A stretch of 64,000 bases of DNA from Strix aluco (Eukaryota > Chordata > Aves > Strigiformes > Strigidae): positions 13,393,985-13,457,984 of the forward strand of contig NC_133940.1 in NCBI RefSeq assembly GCF_031877795.1, written 5' to 3'. Below are positions 1-14,600 of the stretch, piece by piece (the stretch's first letter is position 1; every line of letters starts with the position of its first letter). The notes beneath the pieces are model-generated. The model saw nothing but the letters and a program-made list of their open reading frames with translations, was not told the origin of the DNA and did no database searches. The position numbers and the translations under genes were made by a program.

Positions 1-787
1 GTAGAGGCAGGGGGCTGATTGATTTGCAGGCCACACTCAGTTTATAGCTGCCTTCTGTGTGAAAGTCCACCTTACAGTGTGAGTTTACCCTGTTTGCCAT
101 GACTTGTTTAGTTAGACTTAATTTACTTCTGGTAATGTTGAGCATTCTTCATGTTTTTGTGGTGTCTTTCACCCCAATTTGGCACCTAAGTATGGACTCA
201 CTCTCATTTTACTCTATAGAAATAAAACCCTTAAGCTAGAGGTCAGGAGAAAAGCTGAGTAAAATGCTCCTACCAACTGTGGGTTGTCTGAGAAGGCAGG
301 AGCTGCTTAATTGAAAGGAAACTTAACACTGTCAAAGCTCTCATTTCAATTCACATGTATTTTTCTGCATTGCAACAAACATCACCTCCAAATACTGAAA
401 GGGGCTAAAGGAAAAATACTTTGTACATAATCAGTCTCACTGGTTCTCAAAACAATCTATTTTATCTTTTGTTGTGGGAGTCTTTCTAGGGAAGAGTTTT
501 TTCCTGTAAGAGAAATAAGAGCATGTAGTTTTAGAATTATAAAAAAAGCAGTGGGACTGAGAGAGCTGGCTGCATCAGTGATGCGGCTTTCTTCAAATAA
601 GGCCCATCGTTCTCCATGTTGCCAAACTGCTGCAGGTGGATTCAGGGAGGGAGGTGAGTGTGCCTGGCCCCTGCGCTGCAGGGCACAAGAGAGGCGTGTT
701 CCCACTGAGCAATGGGCAATCTGTTCTAGTACCACGTCATGGACATGGAGCAGACAGTTCCTGACATGGAGGGAGCAAGGGCCGGTG

Positions 788-866
788 TTTGACTGTGCTG
801 CTGACCTTGGGCAAACTGCATTATCTCCCCGAGCCTCAGTTTCCCAATCTGCAAAATGGGACCAAG
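788..866 (+). mobile_element. Ancient MIR-type SINE remnant
   Basis: The segment contains TGACCTTGGGCAAACTG, then GAGCCTCAGTTTCCCAATCTG and CAAAATGGG in order. This is the conserved centre of the MIR/CORE-SINE family known across amniotes. Only about 80 bp is clearly recognisable; flanking homology has decayed. Confidence 0.75.
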
Positions 867-1666
867 GACCATTGTCATCAAGAAGTTAAAAGTATCTCTT
901 TTCCAGATAAGTATGTCAGAAGTTTTTATCTTAGATAAGACTGGGAAAACAGAATGTGTTGCCCATACACAATGCATTTTTTAGGAATCCCACCTAAAAG
1001 AATGATGGCAAATTCCTGAAGGTGAACCGTTGATCCAGTCCTATGGAACCATGGATATTTTCATTCATGTACTCATTTAATATTTCAGTGAATCCAATTA
1101 AGTTTTTCCTCAGCTATCTCCTGTGTCTATGAGTTCTAGGAATTCTTGTTCTGCATTAAATATTTTCCTCTTATCAATTTTTAAGTTGTTGCCTCTAAGT
1201 TTTATTGGATATTACCAATTCTTAATAAGAACAGCAGCTCATAAATATTGGTAATAAATTAAGGAAAGGACCAGTCTTAAATTAAAAATGCTTTTTAAGT
1301 CCAGTTGGTGGAAATTGTTAAGTGCTCAGGATTTTTAATGATCCAAAAAAAGGTCAACCTTAAGAGAGCTGTCATTTGGATAGTTGAAAGTACTCACCAT
1401 TTTCATTCATGACATTTTAATTAATTTTTTTCTTTCTTACTAGCTATCTAAAAGCTCCTCTTTAACCTTAAGAGAATAACATGAGAAAATTGCCAAACTT
1501 GAAAATAAATGTGTTCCAGCCAATAATGATTTGCTAAATTGTATTATCATGCCAGAAAAGATCTGAGTCTTGAGTTCAGTCAGAGAATTCCAGTTACCAT
1601 TATAAAATCTTCCACAGCGTTTAAAGTGTTTAAAGCCCATTGAGAAAAATCTGTCTGGGTATTACT

Positions 1667-1722
1667 ATCATCATCATCATCATCATCACCATAATCAATC
1701 TCTATTATTATTGTTGTTGTTG
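1667..1722. repeat. Compound trinucleotide repeat (TCA)n, then (ATT)n/(GTT)n
   Basis: About eight TCA units at 1667-1689, followed by short ATT and GTT runs at 1704-1722. A simple repeat in intergenic DNA. Confidence 0.9.
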
Positions 1723-4469
1723 TCTTCCTCCCCCCCCACTTCCTTTTTATTTAAAGAAAGAAAGAAACACACAAACAAACAAGTAACTCCCATGTGATGC
1801 AGTTAACCATACAACTCATCCCTACCCTTTGATACTACATATTACACGCCCCCCCACCCCGAGCTGATTCTTCAAAGCCATTGACTGGATTTGAGGAGCC
1901 AGTTTCTGTTAATTTTAATGGGGATTAGGCATCCATCCCCTAAGGCAGCTTTGAAAAATCTCCACCAGATTCTTTATGGCTCTTCTTGGAGGCAACAAAA
2001 TGTTTACCCAGTTATGTTGCTGCATTTCCCAAAACACTGCTAACATAGAGATCATCTTACTTCCTCAAGTTTAAAGAGCCCCATTTTTCTGTTCAGTCAA
2101 ATTTTCTATTTCATTTCTATTGAGTCCTCTATATGACACAGTTTCAAAGGGGAGGGACAGTTTTGGAAAGGAACTAGTAGATCAGCTTTTTTGCATGCCA
2201 GGAAAATGATACCCTGTAACCATGGGTTATATCCTGTTCTCCTTTTCTGGATGTTATATTGACAGCCTTCTGCAGAAATCTGATTTCTTTCCATCCTGCT
2301 CTGAATGATGTATTTAAAACATGCATCACCTTAAATATGCAGGCTTTCAAAACAAAATTACTGAACCAGACAAAGGGGAGGGATGAGGAGAATTGCCTAT
2401 TCCAACAGAACTAAGAAGCAGCAAACCCAAGTACATTTTCCATTCATTGACACACAAACCCCAGCAGTAGTCTGGATTGCCTTTCTCATGCATTGCTACC
2501 CTTCCATCTGAATAGACTCTGGGAAATAATAAGAGCAAACCTCAACTCTTAGGTTAGGCCAGCTTCCTTAGACTTATCTGCTCTGCAAACATTTCCTTTG
2601 AAAAAAGTAAGAAGTTTGCCGTGTATATAAACAGAAGTATCCTTACTTATAGCAACATGGACAGCTGCTAAATTGAGTTTAAATTGTCCTTGTTTAATTT
2701 ACGTTCTGTGCTGTCCTCCTTGTATATATCCCTTAGTTATGTTTTTGTCAGTTGTGTTTCTTTAAATGTATTATAAATCTGTATTTTCCTCATAAACCAG
2801 TCTCAAAAAGGGCATCTGTACTGGAAACTGGTTTTAGTGACTTGACACTTTGGCTCTTTTATGTTGTGAAACAAGTTTTAATTTTCTTAACATAGGCCAG
2901 GCATGGTACATAAACCTCTTCCCCCCCAGGGAGGCTTTTATGTTTGATTCCTTTAGTAGCAAAGCTTTTGAATTTCTCCCCTTGATTGACTTGATTATGA
3001 TCTTCCCAGTATATATCCTTCATGTTGATGAATTCCTGGTAGGGATCCTCAAAGGAGTTTACAAGCCTCAATGCTAGATGAAACAGAAGAATTAAATTAT
3101 CCCTGCAAAAGCTGCTACTAGTGAAAATGGGAAGTTGAATATTAGTGCTGCACAGTTATTTGTTCTTTGGGTGTCTAATTTGAGATACTGGGGAAAGATT
3201 AATTTTTAGAGAGTAGGTGCTCTGAGGTTTCTGTGGGTGACTAAATCTGCACAAACTCAGAACTCAGTTTGGAAATGTAGTTCAAAACCCCTGTAAGCAT
3301 TGTCCTGGCTTACTCTGTTCTTGTGCTTTGTTAATGCTGGGACAGAGTAGATCTAACTGTCCTTGGTGAAGGTCTTCTACTCACTTAGGAGAAAATTGTT
3401 GGTAGACTCTCACTGCTGCAGGGAGCAGCTAATCCAACAGTCCATAAGAGAACGAAGCAGCATGTAGCCGCCATGGGGCACCTTACAGCCCTGAATACCT
3501 ATTTTGCTAGAAAGGATGCTGCTTGGAGTGTGTACACGGCAGGCAATGTTTCTGTTACCTCTTTTTTCTGTTACTCAACACGTTGCATCAGAAAAAGCTA
3601 GATTTTGCACTAGGAAATGTGTTCAAATCTTCAGAATACAGTTGACTTCCCTAATAATTGGCTCTTGCAGGTCATTGCTGTCCAGCTTCCATTCAGCTGT
3701 AAGCACTACACACAGGAAGGCAGCTCAAGTCATCTGTAACCTCGCTTAGTTCACTGGTATGGACTCAGCCACACAGCATCAACACAATTGTCCTACTCAG
3801 AGTCTTTTTTAGGTGAAAGGCAGATTACCTGGGGATGGAAAATACTGTTAGAACTGACCACAATGATACAAGGGTGATAAATAACATACAGTGACTATGT
3901 ACCATATTGATCCATTTACTTACATGTTTGTTCATGATAGGTGTGATGAGGGGTACTTTGAGATGCTGTTCCTAGAGCTGAGACAACCATGATGAACACA
4001 ACAACTTTGCAATACACATGCCAAGAAACAAAACCAGGGCAAGATGTTTTGACCCTAATATAGTTTCCATTGTTGGATTTCTAGTGTAAAGATTCACAAT
4101 TTTTTCTATTCGGGAAGAGAATTTGTATTGATTCTGTCTAACAGTTAGTAAGCCAATCCTGATCAAAGGATGAGTAATTTTTGGTACACAGTTTTACAGT
4201 CTTTATGGATATGTAACGTTTTGAAAATTAGCACTTTTTAAACTGAATAAAGTTGGATGCCACTAATTATCTAACAGGGATTTAAGAAAATTTGGCAGAT
4301 AGCTAGTGATAAGTCTGGGTACTGCACCTTTAGCTGCAAGATGCCGGCTTTGCATAGGAAGGGGCTGAGAAGTGTTTCCAGTAGGTGACTGAAGACAGAC
4401 AGACCTACTTCTTCCCCTTCTGTGCTTCCACACCTGTTCTTTGTTTTTTCTCCATGTAAAATAAATAGA

Positions 4470-4989
4470 GAGCTGGTGGAATGTGGGAGAGATTCGCAAC
4501 TGTAAAAGTGAGAAAACTCATGGGTTGAGATAAAACCAGTTTAATTAATAGTAACAACAAATAATAATTGTAAGGGAAAAGAAAAACATAACAGAGAGAA
4601 AAATAAAACCCAAGAAAGACAAGTGATGCAAATGAAAACAATTTCTTACCACCAACTGACTGATACCCAGCCAGTCCCCAAGCAGCGGCCACCCCGCCAA
4701 CTTCCCTCCCAGCTTTCTATGCTGAGCATGACACCGTATGGCCTGGGATGTCCCTGGGGTCAATTGGGGTCAGCTGTCCCGGCTGTGCCCCCTCCCAACT
4801 CCTTGTACACCCCCAGCCTCCTCACTGGTGGGGTGAGGAGCAGAAAAGGCCTTGACTCTGTGTGAGCACTGCCCGGCTGTAACTGCAACATCCCTGTGTT
4901 ATCAACACTGTTCCAGCACCAATCCAAACCATAGCCCCATGGCAGCTACTGTGAAGGAAATTAACTCTACCACAGCCAAAACCAGCACA
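4470..4989 (-). mobile_element. Solitary endogenous retrovirus LTR, degraded
   Basis: About 520 bp recognised as a bird ERV LTR from several landmarks: GTGAGAAAACTCATGGGTTGAG near 4509-4530, the GGGTCAGCTGTCC block near 4769-4781, AGCAGAAAAGGCCTTGACTC near 4840-4859, and the end AACCAGCACA at 4980-4989. Read on the minus strand it begins TGTGCTGG, so the LTR is in minus orientation, the same as CHRDL1. The promoter-like A/T box near 4711-4720 has decayed and the 3' end near 4470 seems truncated. No internal gag, pol or env sequence is adjacent, so it is a solo LTR. The class is not certain. Confidence 0.8.
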
Positions 4990-7900
4990 TTCGGAAATAG
5001 AAACTAAGTGGAGAAAGGCAGGATGAATGTAATACTTTTCACAAACTTTTTCTTATCAGAAAACTATAGTTGGGGCTTTTTAACAAATGAACTCAGATAG
5101 ATAGACTGGACTTAATAAGAAAGAACTGAAAGGACAGGCAGGAGAGACAGAGGTGTAACTTGCCTGAAAACAGACATAAATTTAGGCTTGGACATCTATG
5201 TGTATAAGTTCTTTTCTAAACACATAAAATAGAAGCAGTACAGAAATTAAATACAGGAAAGCGTGAATCCCTCACAGTGCAGAGCTCTCCCTCCCTCCTA
5301 CGTTGGCTTTAAGTCAGCTGTCGTTTGTCATTGTTGTTAGAGCTGGCTGAAAATTGTCCAAATTTTATGAAAACTGTCATGACCTTTTTTCCTGACTTGA
5401 CAAATAAAAGGATGTTTTTTCAGGGTGGGGAGAAGTGTTATTATCTCTAGTGAAAGCAAGTTTATTTTTTTTAAACTGTTTTAATGGTTGTTGTTTCTAT
5501 TTTGGTAGATCTGTGTGTATGGAAAATGGTGCCAGAATGCTAACACTGCATACTGCCAGAAATCAGTTCTAATTTGCTTCTTTCTTGCTGTCCCAATATG
5601 AAAGTGAAATGATTAGGGTTTTAATTATTGATTATCTTATTCACATAAGTTTTTAATCTATTTTTAACACTCTGGACTCCTGTGTGTGGTCTCCTGCAGC
5701 AGTGTTTTCAAAGACTGATGGCAGAAGATTTTTTTTTACCAGTTTTGAATTTGCTGCTATTCTGCTATTCACTAGATCAAAAGAAAAAAGCAAGGATTTG
5801 TTAAGATCTTTGGGTGTAGCTAGTTCTTGGTGGTAACTTTTTGCCCCTGACATAGTGGCATGTTTACATCACATCCATACCTGTTTTCCTGGGAAACCTC
5901 TTGCTGACTTTTGCTGTGTATTCAGGGAAATCCATGCTACAGAGAATTGGGATTGTTTTTCCCCCAGATCAAAGGTTATTAATTCTATAAATTATTCCAA
6001 ATGAAGATCAGAACATACCTAATACAAAAGTGCAGTTTCAGATGGTAGGATTAATAAATGAATGTGAATAGCATAAAAAAAGCTCAGTGAGAAAACTCTT
6101 GAGTTAGCCACATTTTTTTGAATTTACAGGCAAGAGAAATGTACAGTGTAAGAAAATATTTCTCCATGCAGTTTCTGGTGAGGTCCTAATGTTTCCAGAG
6201 CTTTGTAGATGTTTTCAGACCCCAAAAAATGAAATCTGATGATCCAGATAAATTCTGGGATTTGCATTTTTGGAGTGAGACCAAAATGAAGTTTGAGATG
6301 TCTTGTTTGTTTGTTTCAGCATGTGCTGGGATTGATCTGCTTGATGACAGTGAAATCTGAGCTGTAAAAGCTGGGGTTTAGCCCAGTATAGCTCTTATAG
6401 GTAGGACTGGTAGATATCTGCCATCTGCCCTTTTCCCCAAGGGCATCATGCCGTTACTATGCCACATATATTGACATTTGTGAACAATTTAAGGGAATCA
6501 TTTTTGTGCTGTGACCAGGCATGTGGCTGTGAATATTTCATAGTCCACTCTAATGGTTGTGGTGGGGGAAGTATGTCTGGAAATAAGGTTCACCCTACAG
6601 AGGAAGTATGCCAAACATGGGAGCCAAGACCACAGCAGAAAGGCTTGCATGCAAACAAACAATGAAGTGCTGCACAGGAAACTGCTCAAGAATTTGCAAA
6701 GCCAATCGACCTTAGTTGTTCAGCAAGACACAAGACATGACTGGTGTGGTTGTTTCTTCACCCTTTCTTTTCCATTATAGATCCTTTCCTCATGGTTGCC
6801 ATCTGCACAACTGTAAAAGTTCTCTTTCCCCCCTCCTTTGCTTCCTTCCTTCTTACCATCTCCTATCAGGAGTGAATGTCTATGATTTGAGGAAAATCAG
6901 AATAACCCCTTACAAACGTCCAGCTCTCTAAAACCACAGGTGCATTGTAGGATTTTGAGTCATTGTTTTGCCTCGTTTTATTTCTACCTTTATTCTTCAG
7001 GCTAACTTTTTAACAGCATCCCTTGTCAATAAGATGACAGAAGAAAACCCCACTGTTCTCCAGTAGCCCTTAGCAATTTTGAGTTGGTGGCCAAAACTAA
7101 TTGAATTTGTGGAAAGAGAAAATAATGAGGAAAAATGCAGATGAGGTAAGGGAAAAGCTTCAGGGACTAGACTAGAATGTAGATGAAGGAAGTAGGATCC
7201 TGGGAATAGTCAGTTCTAGAATGGCTTTGACTTTATTAACAAGTGTGAATTGAAAAATACATATTTATTATTGCTTTGTTTAATGATGTAGTGTGTTAAC
7301 AATTTAACTGTCACCTAGAGGCAGTTTCCTGAATAGCAGGATAGGCTAATGGGACTAGTGCTTCCCCACAGTGTGACACTGCACTTTCTCCCTTCAGCTA
7401 TGCTTTTTCTTTTTGGCACAAGTTTACTCAAAATGATCATCTATCACCACTGCCTTTTCACTGATATGATCAACTGCATAAATAAGATGTTTGAAAAGGA
7501 ATGTGCTTGGCAGTCTGAGGGACAGAGGAGCTGAAAGGCAAGGAGGACTGACAAGCCTAAGGAAAATGATAAGGCCTGTTAGCGGGAGTGATATAGGGGC
7601 AGGGAAAAGAATTAGATTGAATGGTACAGGGCTGAGACAGCTGGGCAGAGTGAGAAGCAGAAAGCTGAGTGCAATACAGGAGTGCAGCTTCAGAAGTAAA
7701 GTCGGTACTGAACAGGAGGAATATCCCATTGATATACGCTGGATGTGAGATTGAATTAGCTGTGGTGGTGATATGGGAGTTGTACAGTGCTACAGCTCCT
7801 GCTCAGTCAGATGGATGAAACATATACTCCACTGGGCTGCCTGCAAGTACAGTGGACCTCCCTATTCCTCCTCCAGTAAATCTGCCTCTCATAATAAATT

Positions 7901-10900
7901 AACACGTTTTTAGAACTTCCTGAATTCTTTCTTGTTGGGTTCATCACCAATATTTTGGCATATTTTGTTAAGGAGGAAGTTAGGAAGTTTCCTTTTTCTT
8001 TGAGACAATGAGTATTTGAAAAATGACTCAACATACAAATTGGGTAAGTGCCCACCATGGTACTGGATGACCCCTGTAGTTTTCTTCCCCCCTTCCCTAT
8101 TCTCCTCGGCGGGGCATGTGAGCTGCATCTCTCAAGATGCAGCATGGACTGGTGCTCCTGTGGTGTGTCATCTCTGTGAGAGCAGGTTGTGTGTGATGGG
8201 AAACGTGATCTGATGAGGGAAACTTACAGAGGAAAGTGGGATCATAAAGTACTTGGACTTCAACTCTCGCAGGGTACCAGAGTGATCCTCCCTTGTTGTA
8301 ATACGTTGGCTGTTAGTTTTCTTCCTGAGCTTCCAGATTTTACAGTGAAAAGCTTTTACAGTGATGGAATGTTTAGCTTTTTAATAAAGATACACATTCT
8401 GTATGACTTTCTAGCATTCTTGGACTCTCTTCTACCATATACATGGGTAGGTTTGGAGTGTTTATATGGCTACCACTGATCTGATTCCTAGGACCCACTA
8501 AAATGGAATGTATTTCAGAACACTTGGCTTCTGTTGGGTAAAGGCAAAATTAATGGTAAAGGCCTCCAAAATGGGAAAGCTTTAACCCTTTGGTATTTTA
8601 AAACCCAATTCCCATTGGTGCTAACTTCCCTTTCATTGGAAGATAATGAACCTCCACTTCTGTTATGTGTCCTCACCTTCAGCGTGGGTTCTCTGCATAG
8701 CTCCCATCGTGGTCAATTATCTGGCAGGAGAGGCCCACAACAGCAGAGACTATTGCTTAATTGTTATTGTGGGATCCTTGTACAATGTGCAGTTGCTGGG
8801 GCTCATTTACAATTCTAACACATCCAGTGCACCCTGCATCAGGCGTCCTGTGAACTGGACAAAAGTTAGAAAGTGGCAGCGCTGTTCCTGGCCAAAAGCT
8901 CATTAAGATAGACATCTCCTGCTAGTGAACATCACACAGATGACACAGACAGCTCACTCCAAATGAGAAACATTCTTTTGTTCTGCCTTACTAGGGCTTT
9001 CAGATAAAAAGAATTCGAGGCTACTCAAAGGACCAGCTGTGATATGAAGGGAGCAGGTTTAAAATAGCTCTCAGGGGCAGTAAATGCTTAATGATCAGAT
9101 CTTTCATTGCTCTTGGAATATTTGAGGAAACTCAGCCAGATAAAATTTTTGTTGATTACTTTAACAGGGGCCCTTTGTTCATATTATCATGCAGAATAAT
9201 TAAGCCAATGCAAGCAAGTCTGCTTAGCTATATACATAATTAAAATGTTAGCCTGTGATTATACAGACTGTATTGACACAGAGAGCACCTATTCTCTTCA
9301 TAAAAGAGTTCCATCACTGCCTTAAGCTTGTTTTCATCCTATCTTATTTGTTGTTATTTTGGAAAAATGAGTTTTATACAAGGTAGGTAGTGGAAAAGGA
9401 TGTGTTTCTAGTGAGGAGTTAATGAGATTTTATAATGGAGAAAAGAGATATAAGCCTATCCAAAGTAGTTCGCTTACAGGGCAAAATTTAAGATTTAAAA
9501 AAGAGCACATCAGCCTATTTTCACTTACTAAAAGCTCATTTTGAAGGGAGTATGTCAAATTTTCTCATTTCCTATGCAGTAGTCAAACCTTCAAATTGAA
9601 AAGTTTATGATTATGTGGCACCTGAAGCTTTTTCAGAAAGGCAAACCCTTTGATCTATTTTAATTAAATGTACTTTGCACTTGTTGGACTATCTGTTTTA
9701 AGTCAAAAGCTTATTGTCAAACACTACATCATTCTGAGGTCTCCCAAGCCTAATCACCAACTTTCTTTTGGGATTCTTTCTCAGTTGGCAATTAGTGAAA
9801 ATAAGTTATGCTGTTGGCAGGGGTAGACTGGCTTTTCATGAGTTTTTGCAGAAATGGGCCAGGACCTTTTTGGATTTCCAGGGCAAGCAGAGCTGGAAGT
9901 TTACAGAGTTTCTCCCATCTAGGGCACCAGGAGTTCTTAGGAAGCAGATTTGGGCTCTCTCGGGGTTTTTTTTGTCACAAAATCTTGTTTTACCAGCATT
10001 TTTTCAGAGCAGAATATGTACAAGAAGTAGGTGTGTCCTTAGCTCTCGGACTGGAAGGATGCTGGTAGAGAGGAGACAGTTGATAGAAATCAGTTTATTT
10101 TGATACAAGGGAGAAGTCTATATTTTTTTACTATCTTTTTTTTTGTTAAAATATGTTAGGTAACATATTATAGACTAGTAGCAGTGGCTTTAAGATACGT
10201 TGGCTGATTGAGGCAGCCCCAGAAGAGATCCTGGGGTTCACTTTGACTATTTTTCATGTGTTAGACCAGAGCAATCTTTATTTACAAGCAAGGTCTCTAA
10301 ATGTATTTTCTGAGATGGAAAGAAAAGATTGTCTGCTGGGTTCATCCCTTTGTAGATGGGAACTTCAGGTTCATTCCTGAAGTAGAACTCAAAGTGACAG
10401 CTACTCTACTCTCTTTACTAATCCTCTGGGCTAAGCAGTGCCCTGGGAAACTCTGGAAATCTATTAAAATTTCACAGGTTGTTCAGCAGGAGTAGCAAAG
10501 AATGATTTGCAATGGCTCTGAAAACTGCAATTCAAAAAGAAAATGTGAAGATGAGAAAAATCTTTCTCCTTACACTTACAACAGACAGTGTCATATTTTC
10601 CCCAATTTTTTTCTTGTGCCTTCTGTCCAGGTTGCAGTGCTCATTCCTGTATTGGGTCAGATGTCCCTCTAATGCGCAGATAGACTGATTTACACAGAAT
10701 TTGATCTGATAATTTCCTTTGAAATCCTACTTCCTGTATCTTTTTCTACTGAGTTTCACAAAAACCTTCGGAGTTTATGGTGACTATTATGTAGATTTAT
10801 GGGGAAATGTATTTTAAGGGAACAGTGGCAGGCAGTAAGTTTCTGATATGTTTGAGCTGTGTAACCCAAGATCTGGAGAAGTCCATTTGCCTGTTACTGG

Positions 10901-11652
10901 ATTCTTGGCTTCAAGAAATCTTCCAGCAGATTGATTTTGCTGGAATTTCATTCTGGAGGTATTGTTCTAGCAAATGCACTTTTCAATATTTTAATCATAG
11001 ACAAAAAGATAAAATGTCTCTTAACAAATACATTTAGTATTCAAATGCAGTTTTGCAGTTGTCAAGAGTTTCTCTGCTCCTCAATTTCTCTAGGGTTTGC
11101 TTAACTTCTTGCTTGAAAAGTAAATTAGTGACTACATTTTCTTAGGCACTCTATGTATTAATATGAGCTGTGATCATCACGAGCATGGTAGTTATGATAG
11201 CTCCATCTTAGTAAGAGTGATCTCATCATGGGCATCATTTAGATGGGGTAAATAATTCCCAACACATGCTGCCTATAAAGAAATTGAGAACTTGTTATAA
11301 GCTGATGTCATGGGAAGAGCCCAGTCTCTTCAGCAGGGACTCATCAGTGCAAAGGCCTCTAAAAAATGTCTGACTTTGAATTAAGAAGAAAAATCAGGGT
11401 GGAAAAAGTCATTGTAAGTTCTTAAGTCTCTAGGCTTTGACCATTACTATCAATTGAATCTTTCAGTTATTTATGATTGAAAGATAAAAGAGACTCTAGA
11501 CTGAATGGTCTTTGAATTCATTAAAAAATCTTCAATTTTTTCCTCTCATTTGTGAAAACAATCCATAATTTATAAACCAAGACTTTCAAACAAAATAGCA
11601 GCAGGGGTTTTATTTCCAGAAATTTAGCACATTTGCTGAAGCTCAAAATAAC

Positions 11653-11666
11653 TTTTTTTTTTTTTT
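11653..11666. repeat. Poly-T run of 14
   Basis: A short homopolymer in intergenic DNA. Similar 9- to 13-base runs occur at about 39640, 48881 and 52516 and are not listed separately. Confidence 0.85.
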
Positions 11667-14600
11667 AAACTTAGACTTGGTTATAGTAATTTACACAGTG
11701 TGAAGTGAGTGAGAAGGGCTACTGGTAGGATTTGGTTGCATGATTTTACAACTGGTTTGCATTAATATAAATGGCAAAATTAAACTTAGTGGATAATCAG
11801 TTCTGATTGTAAACATCCTCTAATTTTTTTTAATGCTGTCATTGGACCATTCTTGAAAGGATGCCACTGTCTGGCTAGATCTAAAACCAAAGATTTTGTA
11901 AGACTTAACTTGTGTGAGTATATAATATGGCATTCAAAGCAAGGAAATATTTTCTGATAGCACAGAGTTCAAAACATGATCTCAGATACCAAAACAGAGC
12001 TTTCTGGAACATATCATCACTTGGAGCTCTACATGTGTCTCTAAGAATATTTTTTTGTTAGCTAAATAACCATATTTACAATCAAATTTTCCTTTTTCTA
12101 GGAGGAACTTTGTGAAGATTGATTAGTTGGTGACTGTTGTCTATTAGTTTATGAGATAGTTATGCAACCATAACTATAAATATTTCTACATAATGTCTTT
12201 TCATTTCACTAATGATAAAACTGACCCAAGAGCTCATTTTCTTGTTTGATGCTTCTACAGCATTTCCCATTCCACCCTGAGTACACTATGAAAAGTTTAT
12301 ATAGGAACTATTTCTGTCTCTATTGAACTGCAGCTACCTCAAACTGCATATTTAACAGCATACAACCTGGCCATGCTGCACAACACTTTAGTACAGGAAA
12401 TGAAAATAAATACTGTATTAGGTGTTTTAATGGGAAAGTCTGAATCTTCCCATTTAGGGATGTGGAACAAAAATACCCCAGTACATAAGCCTGAAGCATC
12501 ACTTGAATCCTGTTTATGCCTCTAAAATTAGGACTCAGATTCATTGTCCCATCCTAGCTGTTGGCAGAGGCGAGAACTGAGCTGGGGAAGAACAGGCTAG
12601 AGTAATGGTGCTGGCCAAGGAACATTAAGTGGCGGGGAATCTGTGAAAATCATAAAATGTACCTTTGGTACACACTGAATACTAGAGCACACTAAAATGT
12701 GTTTAATGCCAGTACAGTATGAATCAGTATGAGTTCTTTAGGGACCCCTTTTTAAAGGGATTGCGAGTTTTGCTATTTACTTCAGTGGGAACAGAATGCA
12801 GTTTTAATTTATCATGACCTTAACACACCTGACTTTGTGGTGGTGTGATCCTTAAACAAATAAAGAAGAGAGAAACAGGAGAAGTAAATCTATAGGAGAC
12901 AGAATTGATCTTGGTGGAGAGATCAACTAACTGTGGGTACTGTTTGAGAAGCAGTTAGCTACACAAAGTTTAGTGTGATGTACTATCTCTGCCTCTTGAG
13001 CTGAGGTCATTTGAGGACAGATTGGGAGTTTTTACTTTGAGTGGTAGTGAAATCAGGCTCATTGCCTTTTCTGAACATGCTGAACTGTCATCTGGTGTGT
13101 CTGCATTAAAAACTGTTTTGCCGGGTTAAAATCAATTATTTGTTTTTGCTTTGGATGCTTTGCATTCTTGCTCACAGTTGGGTTGGTGTTATATGAGAAG
13201 GGCAGGGTTGTGGGTTCATACTCATATACTCATGTAGTTGCAGACATACTTTACCCAAGAAGTAAAACAGTCCAAAACCTCAGATCAGAAGATGAAGACA
13301 TTTTTCAAACCCCAAACAAAAGCAATACATGGAAATAAGGATTAACTTTGTAAATTTTCACCCCTCCCACAATAAATCTCCAAAATCTTGGCTTTTATCT
13401 CGGATGGATAACACAATAGGCACACCAATATTACGCAAATACTTCATGTGCTATCAATTATTTTGGAAGTATTAATCATCTGAATTGTGAAATGGTTTGA
13501 CCTTTTTTTCTTAATGGAGAGTGTATGAAGATGAGAGTGTCAGGCTGACACATCCTTTCTCTCGTACTTGTGTAGGTATATTTAAGAGTAATTTCAGAAG
13601 AACAAAGCAGTGAATAGGCCTCTCCTCTCGGTACCCAGCCCCTCCTGGCCTGTGGAGTCATGTGGAGTTAGAGATGATCTGTGTTACATGAGAGGGGAAT
13701 AGGAGTGAAGTGAGAAATAAGATTTAGTGTGCTGCTAAAAAGCATTCGGATGTTATGAAATCAAGAGAATACATTCAATGGGGATGCGGCTGTGTGACCC
13801 TGACTGTTACTGACTTCACTCTGCGACTACTAGGAAGGCTAATGCCCCTCAGATACTTAGGCTTGGGGAAGGGGCTGGTACAGGAGGAGATCAGAGCAGA
13901 GCAGGTATGCGTGCCTAGGGTGTGTCCTCACGGAAGGGATTCTTATAACAGATGCCTTGCTAAAATAAATAGGTGGCTAAGATGAATATGCAGGTTGTGA
14001 TGAAAGAACAGAAATTAATTTAATGAAGAACTTCCAGAGACATCCTGAATTTCAGATTTGATGTATTAATTCAAAGTCATCTACTGTAGAAGCACTTTGA
14101 ACAATAATTTTTCCCAAGGCTGATACTCTCCATTTTAGTTACACTGCTAGCCATGTGTGAGTTAATGTTTTACACTTTTTTCTCATGTTTCTTAAGACCA
14201 GCTCTTTTTGGTCATTAGCACAGATTGATTCCATCAACATTTCCCCAATTATTTTGAGCTTCAGAATATGTCTTGCCCAGAAAGCAGTGTGTCCTGTACT
14301 GTTCTCTCAGTTGTCAGTGCTTGCTTTCTTCTTTAGTTCATTTCCACATATGGATGTCAATGCTTTAATTTTCAAAATTAATCACACTGGGTAGGTGAAA
14401 GCTCAATTAAATTGGGTATTTCCCAAAGTTCAAACATATCTCTGAGCAGAAAATCTATACATGCTGTCTCCCTGGCATACTGTTGTTGTCTTACTAACAA
14501 GTCGTGGCTCTTGAAATTAAACAATTTAAATAAGCTGATAGTTTGAGCATCTTGCTGATTGATCCGTCTAATTTCTCCGTTCCTGTTACTCAGGTTGTGA

